A stretch of 64,000 bases of DNA from Burkholderia sp. BCC0322. GTDB taxonomy: Bacteria > Pseudomonadota > Gammaproteobacteria > Burkholderiales > Burkholderiaceae. Position numbers and translations under genes: made by a program. This document shows positions 49,263 through 57,403 of the stretch, in pieces (within the stretch, counting starts at the first letter, position 1; every line of letters starts with the position of its first letter). The notes beneath the pieces were generated by a model that worked only from the letters and a program-made list of their open reading frames with translations, did no database searches and was not told the DNA's origin. The DNA is taken from the NCBI RefSeq assembly GCF_902833045.1, contig NZ_CADFDU010000009.1:218663-282662 (forward strand), in the 5' to 3' direction.

Positions 49263-50363
49263 TTGAAGAAGCTTTCCTGGATTGACCTGCGCAACATCGG
49301 CGAGCTCGCGGACGAGATCACCGAGGAAGCGCTGCATGTCGGCGTGTCCGCATTCGTCGTGAAGGATGCGGAGCAGGCCGGCCGGCTGCCGCCGAGCGCG
49401 CGCAAGGTCGCGGTCGTCGATCGGCAGCCGGCCGATGCCGCGCTGCTCGAGCAGGTGCAGATCGTCCTCGTGAAGGATGGCCTGCCGGTCGATTTCGCGG
49501 TGCCGGACGGCGTCGAACTCGGCGTGTTCATCGAGGTGACGGGCGAGGCGACGCTCACCCGTGCGTGCGAGCTGTCGACGTCCACGCCGTGGCTGCTCGT
49601 CGAATTCCTGCAGGACCCGAGCAAGATCCCGCTCGAGATCCTGCTGGCGGCCGCCGATCGAGCGACGGGCGAGCTGATCACCGTCGTCGCCGACCTGGAG
49701 GATGCGGAGGTCACGCTGAACGTGCTGCAGCGCGGCCCCGAAGGCGTGCTGTTCACGCCGACGCAGGTCGGGCAGGCCACGCAACTGGTGTCGATCTGCA
49801 GCGACACGGTCGAGGATCTGCAGCTCGAGGAAATCGAGATCGTGGGGCTCACGCACCTGGGGCCGGGCGAACGCGTGTGCGTCGATACCTGCTCGCGCTT
49901 CGAGCAGGACGAGGGCATCCTCGTCGGCTCGTATTCGACCGGCATGATCCTCATCAGCAGCGAGACGCACCCGCTGCCGTACATGCCGACGCGCCCGTTC
50001 CGCGTGAACGCGGCCGCGCTCCATTCGTACGTCGTCGCGCCGGACAACCGCACGCGCTATCTCGCCGAGCTCGAATCGGGCGCGGAGATTCTTGCCGTCA
50101 ACGTGCAGGGCAAGGCGCGCCGCGTCGTGGTCGGGCGCGCGAAGGTCGAGACGCGTCCGCTGCTGCTGATCGAGGCGAAGAATGCCGCCAATCGCGCGAT
50201 CAACATCATCGCGCAGGACGACTGGCACGTGCGCGTGCTCGGGCCGAAGGGCAGCGTGCACAACATCACGGAGCTCAAGCGCGGCGACCGCATCCTCGGC
50301 TACACGCTCGATGCGCAGCGCCACGTCGGCTACCCGATCCGGGAGTTCCTGCACGAGCAGTGA
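49263..50363 (+). CDS. 3-dehydroquinate synthase II family enzyme (AroB'/GriH-like)
   Basis: A 366-residue enzyme of the archaeal DHQ synthase II family. It begins KKLSWIDLRNIGELADEITEEAL and has LGPGERVCVDTCSRFEQDEGILVGSYS, TRPFRVNAAALHSYVV, YLAELESGAEILAV and VVGRAKVETRPLLLIEA, all close to archaeal sequences. Family members make 3-dehydroquinate from ADH or, as GriH, 3-amino-4-hydroxybenzoate. The start is a TTG at 49263: AGGAG lies 7 bp upstream (49251-49255) and no better start exists. It follows the divergent paralogue by 50 bp. Confidence 0.88.
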   Translation: MKKLSWIDLRNIGELADEITEEALHVGVSAFVVKDAEQAGRLPPSARKVAVVDRQPADAALLEQVQIVLVKDGLPVDFAVPDGVELGVFIEVTGEATLTRACELSTSTPWLLVEFLQDPSKIPLEILLAAADRATGELITVVADLEDAEVTLNVLQRGPEGVLFTPTQVGQATQLVSICSDTVEDLQLEEIEIVGLTHLGPGERVCVDTCSRFEQDEGILVGSYSTGMILISSETHPLPYMPTRPFRVNAAALHSYVVAPDNRTRYLAELESGAEILAVNVQGKARRVVVGRAKVETRPLLLIEAKNAANRAINIIAQDDWHVRVLGPKGSVHNITELKRGDRILGYTLDAQRHVGYPIREFLHEQ

Positions 50364-50440
50364 TCCGCATGCTTCATTGACGATGCGATCGCCCGGTGCG
50401 TCACGCGCCGGCGCGGTCGATTCATGTTCAGGAGTACTTT

Positions 50441-51463
50441 ATGGAAAATGCGGCAAAACAGGTGCTGGACACGCTGTTCGGACGGTGGCGCAGCCGGATC
50501 CTGTATGCGGGCACGCGGCTCGGCGTGTTCGATGCGGTCACGACGGACGCGCCGGTGTCGTCGGCCGCGCTCGCAGCGAAGCTCGACGTCGACGAGCCGC
50601 TGCTGTATCGGTTGCTGCGCGCGCTTGCGTCGCTCGGCCTGCTCGACGAGGATACGCGCCGCGGCTTCCGGGCCACCGCGTCGGGGGCGCTGCTGCATGC
50701 GGACGCCCCGAGTACGCTGCGCGATTTCGTGCTGCTGCAGGAAGGCCCCGAGCACTACGCGATCTGGGCGCACCTGCCCGACATGGTGCGCGAGGGACAG
50801 CAGAACGGCTTCATCCGCGAGTTCGGCGCGATGGCATTCGACTATGCGAAGGACCACGAACGCTACCGCACCGATTTCAAGCGCGCGATGTCGAGCTTCT
50901 CGACCGTGCAGTCGGAACAGGTCGTCGATGCGCTGCGCGACGTCACGTTCGCGCCGGGCACGCATGCGTGCGACATCGGCGGCGGCCAGGGGCACATGCT
51001 GTGCAGCCTGCTGCGGCGTTTTCCCTCACTGACCGGCGTCGTGTTCGACCTGCCCGAAGTGATCGACGGCGATGCGGATGACTGGGCGCAGCGGATGGGC
51101 GTGAGCACACGCTGCAGCAAGGCGGGCGGCAACATGTTCGATGCGGTGCCGGCGGCCGACGTCTATCTGCTGAAGCTGATCTTGCATGACTGGAACGACG
51201 ACGAGTGCGTGGCGATCCTCAAGCGGGCACGCGAAAGCGCCCGGGACGGCGCGCGCGTGTTCGTGATCGAACGGGTCGTGCCGGCGCCGGGCGTCGCGCA
51301 TTTCTCGAAGCTCTACGACATCCACATGATGTGCTGGGGCAGCGGCTGCGAGCGCACGCGCGACGAATACGACGCGTTGCTCGGCGCCGCCGGCTGGCGG
51401 CCCGCCGGGGTACGCGCCGCGCCGGACGGGCAGATCGACGTGATCGAGGCCGTCGCGGCGTAG
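50441..51463 (+). CDS. SAM-dependent O-methyltransferase (acetylserotonin/caffeate type)
   Basis: A 340-residue methyltransferase. The N-terminal dimerisation and winged-helix part has YAGTRLGVFDAVTTDAP and LLYRLLRALASLGLL. The catalytic part has the SAM motif HACDIGGGQGHMLCSLL, acidic FDLPEVIDG, and the catalytic-His region LLKLILHDWNDDECVAIL. Relatives methylate phenolic hydroxyls of natural products. It is last in the rightward arm, 77 bp after the cyclase gene, and would tailor an aminophenol product. An AGGAG site precedes the ATG at 50441. Confidence 0.9.
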   Translation: MENAAKQVLDTLFGRWRSRILYAGTRLGVFDAVTTDAPVSSAALAAKLDVDEPLLYRLLRALASLGLLDEDTRRGFRATASGALLHADAPSTLRDFVLLQEGPEHYAIWAHLPDMVREGQQNGFIREFGAMAFDYAKDHERYRTDFKRAMSSFSTVQSEQVVDALRDVTFAPGTHACDIGGGQGHMLCSLLRRFPSLTGVVFDLPEVIDGDADDWAQRMGVSTRCSKAGGNMFDAVPAADVYLLKLILHDWNDDECVAILKRARESARDGARVFVIERVVPAPGVAHFSKLYDIHMMCWGSGCERTRDEYDALLGAAGWRPAGVRAAPDGQIDVIEAVAA

Positions 51464-51478
51464 CGCGGGCCGGGCGCG

Positions 51479-52186
51479 TCAGGCGGCGGGCGTCTCGCGG
51501 GTCTCGAGCCAGGTCATCTGGGGCTTGAGGATCGCGAGCGTGGCGCGAACCGCCTTGTTCTCGTCGCGTTGTTCGATCGCGTCGAGCACCGCCTGGTGCG
51601 CCCGCATGTCCGGCTCGGGAATCTCGGCCTCGTCGAGTTCGACGAGGATGTCCTCGACGTTCGCGAGGATCGAGCCGGAGAAGTAACGATACAGCGCTTC
51701 CAGCGCGTGATTGTGCGATGCGGCGGCCACGGCGATGTGAAACGCGCGGTCGCGCTCGACGAACTTCTTCACGTCGCGCGTCGCTTCGCGCTCGCCGCGT
51801 GCCTTCAGCAGCTTGCGCAGCGTCGCGAGATCCTCGTCGGTGCGCCGGCGCGCCGCGTAGCGCGCGCATTCCGTTTCGAGCATGCACTGCAGCTCGAGAT
51901 GGTCGCTGCGCGCGGCGCGATCGACATTGCGCATCGTCTCCGCCGGATCGACGTTGCGGCGCACATAGGTGCCGTCGCCCTGGCGCACTTCGAGCACGCC
52001 GGAATACGCGAGCGTGCGGACTGCCTCGCGCACCGTATTGCGCCCGACTTCGAGCTGCTTCGCGAGATCGAGCTCGGTCGGAATGCGCTGACCGACGCGC
52101 CAGATGCCGGAAGTGATATTGGATTTGAGGATCTCGATCGCCGAATCGACGAGCGAGTGTCGGATGGCCGGGGGCAGGCTTGACAT
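51479..52186 (-). CDS. GntR/FadR-family transcriptional regulator
   Basis: A 235-residue regulator. The N-terminal winged helix has LVDSAIEILKSNITSGIWRVGQRIPTELDLAKQL and VGRNTVREAVRTLAYSGVLEVRQGDGTYV. The C-terminal all-helical FCD domain has DRAFHIAVAAASHN, with metal-ligand-type Asp and His, and MRAHQAVLDAIEQRD. It faces the methyltransferase gene tail to tail (15 bp between). The operator-like sequence at 52222-52240 lies 36-54 bp before its ATG and resembles the 47137 palindrome, so it likely controls itself and the divergent biosynthetic promoter. Confidence 0.92.
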   Translation of the reverse strand: MSSLPPAIRHSLVDSAIEILKSNITSGIWRVGQRIPTELDLAKQLEVGRNTVREAVRTLAYSGVLEVRQGDGTYVRRNVDPAETMRNVDRAARSDHLELQCMLETECARYAARRRTDEDLATLRKLLKARGEREATRDVKKFVERDRAFHIAVAAASHNHALEALYRYFSGSILANVEDILVELDEAEIPEPDMRAHQAVLDAIEQRDENKAVRATLAILKPQMTWLETRETPAA

Positions 52187-52488
52187 TGCGTGTTTCGCTT
52201 GAAACTTGAGGGTGTCGCTATCCTATCATCCGATCATTCGTTTGGTCGTTCAGGATAACGATATTCAAACGTGACATTTTGTTAACGTCAGACGAATAAA
52301 TCTTCGGCCGATCGATGCGTGCCGCACATTCGTCGATTGCGTCCACCGGCATTTACCCGCGCCGCGCCGGCGTAAATGATTCCCATTCGCTGTTCAGTCG
52401 AGGTCGCCGTTGCATGAGCGGCCCGTCTTCCTACTCGAGGGCGCGGCGTAACCGCCGACGTCCGTCTCCGCTTTCCGGATAACCCGAG
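52187..52488. promoter_or_regulatory. Divergent regulatory region: FadR-type operator and Fur-like boxes
   Basis: A 302-bp gap without a gene. CCTATCATCCGATCATTCG (52222-52240) resembles the 47137 operator. GATAACGATATTC (52254-52266) matches most of the Fur half-site pattern GATAATGATAATC. AAATGATTCCCATTCG (52374-52389) is a second Fur-like site, about 100 bp before the TonB receptor ATG at 52489. Iron control of the receptor is inferred. Confidence 0.55.
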
Positions 52489-54732
52489 ATGATTCGATCA
52501 CACACCGGCCGCCGTGCGCGGCCAGGATTTCCGTTGCCGCGGGCGGCGTTGCGGCGCGTGCCGGGCTGGGCGGCCGCACTGGCCTGCACGGCCGCGATGC
52601 CGGTTGCCGCCGCGGCGCAGGATGCGCCGGATGCGGGCGAGCCCGCGAATACGCAGATGCTCGCGCCGATCGTCGTCGACGGGCGGCGCGAGACGGGCGT
52701 CGGCCCCGTGCAGGGCATCGCGGCCGACGTATCGCGCGCGGGCACCAAGACCGACACGGCGATCGTCGAGGTGCCGCAGGGCCTGTCGGTCGTCACGCGT
52801 GAACAGATGGACCGGCAGGACGTGCACAGCGTCGGCGACAGCCTGCGCTACACGCCGGGCGCCTATGCGGACTCGCGCCCCGGCGGCGTGCTCGAGAGCG
52901 TGTTCCTGCGCGGCTTCGGCGGGTTCGCGGCGGCGGCGATCAATCCACAGATGCTCGACGGCCTGCCGCTGCCGAAAGGCGTGAACTGGGCCGCGAGCGT
53001 CGTCGATCCGTGGACGCTCGAACGCATCGACTTATTGCGCGGCCCGGCGTCGGTGCTGTACGGACAGGCGAGCCCCGGCGGCATCGTCGACATGGTCAGC
53101 AAGCGGCCGACGCGCGATGCGCAGCGCCTGCTTGCCGTGCAGACCGGCAACCGCGATCGCGGGCAGCTTGCATTCGATTTCAGCGGGCCCGTGACGCAGG
53201 ACGGCACGTGGCGCTACCGGCTCGACGGCCTCGCACGCCGGGCCGACGAGCAGATCGACTATTCGCGACAGCAGCGGATCGTCGTCGCGCCGTCGCTGAC
53301 GTGGCAGCCGAACGCCGATACGCGTTTCACGCTGCTGGGGTCGTTCCAGCGCGATCCCCACAACAACTTCGCGGGCTGGCTGCCGGCCCTCGGCACGCTT
53401 TGGCCGGATGCGGGACGGCGGATTCCGACACACTTCTTTCCGGGGCTGCCCGGTTTCGACACGTATGACCGCACGCAGGCAATGATCGGCTATGCGTTCG
53501 AGCATCGTTTCGATTCGACGTGGAAGGTCCGGCAGAACGTGCGCTACACGCATCTCGATGTCGACTTCGCGGGTGCGGCCGTCAACTTCATTGCGCCGTA
53601 TCTGGCGCCGGGCGTGCTGAATCGTTCGCTGTCGTGGTCGCGCGAGCACGTGAACCATCTCGCGCTCGACAACCAGGCCGAGATGCGCGTGATGACGGGG
53701 CCGGTCGAGCATACGGTGCTGGCCGGGCTGTCGTATGAGCATGCGGTGGCGAACCTCGTCGGGTCGGGTTTCGGTGCGGCGCCGCCGCTCGATACGCGCG
53801 CGCCCGATTACGGGCAGCCGTATGCGGTGCCGCCGGTCGCGCAGCAGACGCGTCAGACGCCTGACCGGATCGGCGTCTATCTGCAGGATCAGGTGCGCTG
53901 GAATCGGTGGGTCTTTACGCTCGGCGGGCGCGAGGAGTGGTCGCGCACGACGACCGATGACCTGCTGCGATCCGCGAGCGTGCGGCAGAGCACGCGGGCG
54001 TTCACGGGGCGTGCGGGAGCGGTCTATCTGTTCGATAGCGGTTTCGCGCCGTACATGAGCTATTCGACGTCGTTCGAACCGGCACTCGGCACGCGCTTCG
54101 ATGGCCAGCCGTTCACGCCGACGAAGGCGAAGCAGTTCGAGGTCGGGCTGCGTTATCAGTCGCCGGATCGGCGGCAGAACGTGTCGATCGCGGCGTTCGA
54201 TATTCGCCAGCGCAATGTGCTGACTGCGGATCCCGAGCATCCGTTCTTCAGCGTGCAGACGGGGGAGGTGCGATCGCGCGGGATCGAGCTGGAAGGGCGT
54301 GCGCGCGTGTGGAAGCAACTGGATGTGATTGCCGCGTACACGTATCTCGACACGACGGTGCAGGCCGATACGGATCCGGCTGTCGTCGGCAAGCGCGTGG
54401 CGGCGGTGCCGCGCCATCTCGCGTCGCTGTGGCTGGATTACGCGGTCGATCGGCCCGGGTTGCGCGGGTTGAAGGTCGGTGGCGGTGTGCGTTATGTCGG
54501 GCGCAGCGCGGGTGACAACGTCAATACGTTCGATGTGCCGGCTGTCGTGCTGTTCGATCTTGGGCTGTCGTATGACCTTGGCGTTGAGCGGCCCGCGTGG
54601 AAGGGGTGGCGCGTTGCAGCGCACGTGAACAACCTGTTCGACCGGACTTATGTGTCGTCGTGTTTTTCGGCGGGCGGGTGTTTCTATGGCACGCGGTTGA
54701 TGGTGACGGGGGATGTGAGTTACCGGTGGTGA
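52489..54732 (+). CDS. TonB-dependent siderophore receptor (FhuA/FoxA-like)
   Basis: A 747-residue outer-membrane receptor for ferric siderophores. It has a signal peptide (AALACTAAMPVAAAAQ), a plug with EVPQGLSVVTREQMDRQDV, SLRYTPGAYAD and ERIDLLRGPASVLYGQASPGG, and a barrel ending in SYRW. The C-terminal aromatic residue, the NNLFDRTYVSSC block and the GGCFYGTR segment are typical of hydroxamate-type receptors. Fur-like boxes lie upstream. No siderophore synthesis gene is adjacent, so it probably takes up foreign siderophores; uptake of an iron-chelating product of the neighbouring cluster is a further possibility. Confidence 0.93.
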   Translation: MIRSHTGRRARPGFPLPRAALRRVPGWAAALACTAAMPVAAAAQDAPDAGEPANTQMLAPIVVDGRRETGVGPVQGIAADVSRAGTKTDTAIVEVPQGLSVVTREQMDRQDVHSVGDSLRYTPGAYADSRPGGVLESVFLRGFGGFAAAAINPQMLDGLPLPKGVNWAASVVDPWTLERIDLLRGPASVLYGQASPGGIVDMVSKRPTRDAQRLLAVQTGNRDRGQLAFDFSGPVTQDGTWRYRLDGLARRADEQIDYSRQQRIVVAPSLTWQPNADTRFTLLGSFQRDPHNNFAGWLPALGTLWPDAGRRIPTHFFPGLPGFDTYDRTQAMIGYAFEHRFDSTWKVRQNVRYTHLDVDFAGAAVNFIAPYLAPGVLNRSLSWSREHVNHLALDNQAEMRVMTGPVEHTVLAGLSYEHAVANLVGSGFGAAPPLDTRAPDYGQPYAVPPVAQQTRQTPDRIGVYLQDQVRWNRWVFTLGGREEWSRTTTDDLLRSASVRQSTRAFTGRAGAVYLFDSGFAPYMSYSTSFEPALGTRFDGQPFTPTKAKQFEVGLRYQSPDRRQNVSIAAFDIRQRNVLTADPEHPFFSVQTGEVRSRGIELEGRARVWKQLDVIAAYTYLDTTVQADTDPAVVGKRVAAVPRHLASLWLDYAVDRPGLRGLKVGGGVRYVGRSAGDNVNTFDVPAVVLFDLGLSYDLGVERPAWKGWRVAAHVNNLFDRTYVSSCFSAGGCFYGTRLMVTGDVSYRW

Positions 54733-54883
54733 TGGCGGGTGACGATCGCGATGCCGGTGCGGCCGGCTGTGCGCGTGCGGTTGTCCCGACCGCGCCGCCG
54801 CCCGGATACACTGATGCCTTCGCCGTATGTGTCGCGGCAGCGTGGGCCGTCGCGTCGGCCGCGGATTCGTGGAGAAATCACCC

Positions 54884-55798
54884 ATGAGCATCGTCGTTCG
54901 TCGAAACCGGATCGCCATCCGCCTGTGTCGGGTGCTGGTCTCGGGCGCGTTGATCGCTTCCGTTGTCGGCTGCACGTCGACGGCGGTCGAAGACACGTCC
55001 ATCGCGCCGGATCTGCATGAAACCGTCGTCAAGATCCCGGTCGACGAAGGGGCGGGCACGCGCGACATCGTCGCCACCACCTACCTGCCGGACGGCCCCG
55101 GGCCCTTTCCGCTGATCGTGCTGAGCCACGGCAGCCCGCCCGATCCGCGCGACCGGCCGAAGGTGGGCCGCTACCGCGCGTTGCCGCAGATCCGGACGTT
55201 CGTGCAACTCGGTTTCGCGGTCATTGTGCCGATCCGCCGCGGGTACGGGGCGACGGGCGGGGTCGATGAAGAGGATGCGGGTTCGTGCAGGCATCCCGAC
55301 TACCTTGCTGCGGGCCAGCAGGCCGCGCGCGATGTGTTGGCGGCCGTGCGGTATGGGCAGACGTTGCCGCAGGTGGATCGAAACCGCGTCGTGCTGGTCG
55401 GGCAGTCGGCGGGTGGTTTTGCTTCGCTGGCGGCGGCCAGCTACGCGCCGCAAGGGGTGGTCGCGGTGGTGAACTTCTCGGGTGGACGTGGGGGGAATCC
55501 GACGACTCATCCCGGGATGCCGTGCGATCCGAAGCAGATGGCCGATACGATCGGGCATTTTGCGAGTACGACGAGGGTGCCGGTGCTCTGGCATTACGTG
55601 CAGAACGACAGGTATTTTGCGCCGGAGGTTGTGGCGACCTGGTTTGCCGCGTTTCAGGGGGCGGGGGGGCGCGGGCAGATGATTGTCGAGCCGCCGTACG
55701 GCAAGAACGGGCACGGGATGTTTTCGGTCAAGGAGGCGATACCGATCTGGTTGCCGCACTTTGAGCAGTTTGTCGGGCCGTTGGTGGCGATGAAGTAG
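54884..55798 (+). CDS. Lipoprotein alpha/beta hydrolase
   Basis: A 304-residue hydrolase. It has a lipoprotein signal (VLVSGALIASVVGC), then the fold's oxyanion segment PLIVLSHGSPPD, RRGYGATGG, the nucleophile elbow VGQSAGG (Ser), and late Asp/His candidates (VQNDRYF, NGHGMF). It resembles dienelactone-hydrolase or S9-type esterases found beside TonB receptors, where some open siderophore esters. The ATG at 54884 has a GGAG site and lies 151 bp after the receptor stop. Confidence 0.83.
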   Translation: MSIVVRRNRIAIRLCRVLVSGALIASVVGCTSTAVEDTSIAPDLHETVVKIPVDEGAGTRDIVATTYLPDGPGPFPLIVLSHGSPPDPRDRPKVGRYRALPQIRTFVQLGFAVIVPIRRGYGATGGVDEEDAGSCRHPDYLAAGQQAARDVLAAVRYGQTLPQVDRNRVVLVGQSAGGFASLAAASYAPQGVVAVVNFSGGRGGNPTTHPGMPCDPKQMADTIGHFASTTRVPVLWHYVQNDRYFAPEVVATWFAAFQGAGGRGQMIVEPPYGKNGHGMFSVKEAIPIWLPHFEQFVGPLVAMK

Positions 55799-55880
55799 GG
55801 GGGAGGCTGGGCACGCATCCGGTCTGATCCGGGGAGACCGAATCGGGCCTGTCTACATCGGTGGGACAGGCCCCCGGATA

Positions 55881-57194
55881 TCAAGCCGCACGACTCATGC
55901 GCAGCGCCCGCCACTCACCGAGCGTTTTATCGATCGAGGACTTGTCGTGCCCACTCAATGTCAGCGTGTCTTCGACGACACTGTCGAAAAACTCCAAGGA
56001 CTCGGCGTTGTGTCGGCTTACCAGTTCGAACGCTGTCGCAAGATTGGGTGGGGCGCTGGATAGTCGCTCGATTTTTACGAGCACATGCTTGGGCATCAAT
56101 CTGCCTCCGACACCCGTGACAAACTCGCTAATCTCGCGCGCTTGCTCTTGAGAAACATGACCATCCACGGCAACGCAGGCCAGGCCGATAGCATGGGTCG
56201 ATACGATAAGTTCGAAGTACTCTTCCAAGTTGTTGGTCCTCTCAAACACCGCCGCCACCGCAGCCTCCAGCTTTGTCTGTCGGGCTCGCATTTCGGCAGC
56301 AGCATCGGGCGTGGGGCCCGGCTCCTTGGCGGTCTGGCGCTTAGGCAAGACCGCGTCGGTCGCAGAGGCATAAGCGTTCCTGGCGATGGCTGCGCTCACC
56401 GCTGCCCAATAGCCGAATCGCCCACCCGGAACGCCAACCGGCCTCGAACTCGGCGCGTCTTGGGAAGTGGCGTCCTCCTGATGCATGGCCCTCCGCATGT
56501 ATGCGATCTGAATGACGCAGGGGATCGTGACTCGATACGCTGCTCCACTAATACTGGGCACCATGAGGAATGCGGAGGCCGCCAGGCCGAACGGGCCAGC
56601 AAATGCACGCAAGACTGCACCGCCGCCCGCGAGCAGGATTGCCTGACCGGTCAGCGTGTATCCGATAGACGCTGCAAGCGCCCTCACGATCGCAAACGCA
56701 ACGGGGCCGCCACCTTGCAAAAGGATCTGAAGCGATAGCAGCCCGCTGCCGCCCACCTTGCAAACGCCCCCAACTCCGGCCAGCAGCGCATCCTGCTCGG
56801 CTGGCGACAGCTTGCCCCATGCATCGGAGATGACCTTGTCAACCACCTCCGTCTCGATTTCAGAGACCGTTCCCTTTTTATCTGCCTTGACGTTCAGCTT
56901 TGCGCATACATCCAGCAGAATTTCTCTGTAAAGGACTCCGGTGCCGCGGACCAGGTTTGCAAGCGTGTCCCCGCCGAAGTGCTGCAGTTCACCTGCAATG
57001 GCGTCCCAGGATTTCCGGTGACGGTCGGGTTGACCCTCGGCCTTCTGGAAATCGGGATCGCTCAGTAACTCGCTTGCGCGCCTCGGCTTGCCGTCCTTGT
57101 CATGGGTCAGATAGCGCGCGAGTACGGCCAGGTCCTCCTCCGAACTGTATTTCAGAAACGTCAGGTCGTTGTCCGCCCGATACTTGATACCCAT
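55881..57194 (-). CDS. YaaW-like protein with C-terminal TerB-like domain
   Basis: A 437-residue protein. The first 235 or so residues follow E. coli YaaW closely in layout: DNDLTFLKYSSEEDLAVLARYLTHD, AIAGELQHFGGDTLANLVRG, a Gly/Ala-rich membrane-like stretch, and SGAAYRVTIPCVIQIAYMRR. After a low-complexity linker, the last 110 residues (LIVSTHAIGLACVAVDGHVSQEQAREI) resemble a TerB/co-chaperone helical domain with the DGxVSxxE pattern. E. coli YaaW is only 237 residues, so this is a fusion. Base composition is lower in GC than the genome. It lies in a leftward pair with the gene at 57404, 209 bp apart. Confidence 0.75.
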   Translation of the reverse strand: MGIKYRADNDLTFLKYSSEEDLAVLARYLTHDKDGKPRRASELLSDPDFQKAEGQPDRHRKSWDAIAGELQHFGGDTLANLVRGTGVLYREILLDVCAKLNVKADKKGTVSEIETEVVDKVISDAWGKLSPAEQDALLAGVGGVCKVGGSGLLSLQILLQGGGPVAFAIVRALAASIGYTLTGQAILLAGGGAVLRAFAGPFGLAASAFLMVPSISGAAYRVTIPCVIQIAYMRRAMHQEDATSQDAPSSRPVGVPGGRFGYWAAVSAAIARNAYASATDAVLPKRQTAKEPGPTPDAAAEMRARQTKLEAAVAAVFERTNNLEEYFELIVSTHAIGLACVAVDGHVSQEQAREISEFVTGVGGRLMPKHVLVKIERLSSAPPNLATAFELVSRHNAESLEFFDSVVEDTLTLSGHDKSSIDKTLGEWRALRMSRAA

Positions 57195-57403
57195 TGTTGT
57201 CCTTGGTCTGTTCAGTTCTTGTCATTTGCCCACGGGCCAATGTCCGGCGAACACGCTGGCACCGGCGCAGAAATAGCCTGATGGTTTCCCCATCACGGGG
57301 TTGCCAGGGGAAAGCGGCATGCCGGTCTGGATGGGCCTCTTTCATACTTTCGCCGAGCCACGGTGCCATCGGCTCGGTATGGGGTCCGGCGCTCCGAATC
57401 GCC

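Noticed and set aside
47295-50363. Aldolase and DHQ-synthase-II genes as the housekeeping shikimate entry
   Set aside because: The surrounding monooxygenases, methyltransferase, exporter and regulators point to a specialised product; this bacterial group normally uses DAHP synthase and AroB for the shikimate pathway.
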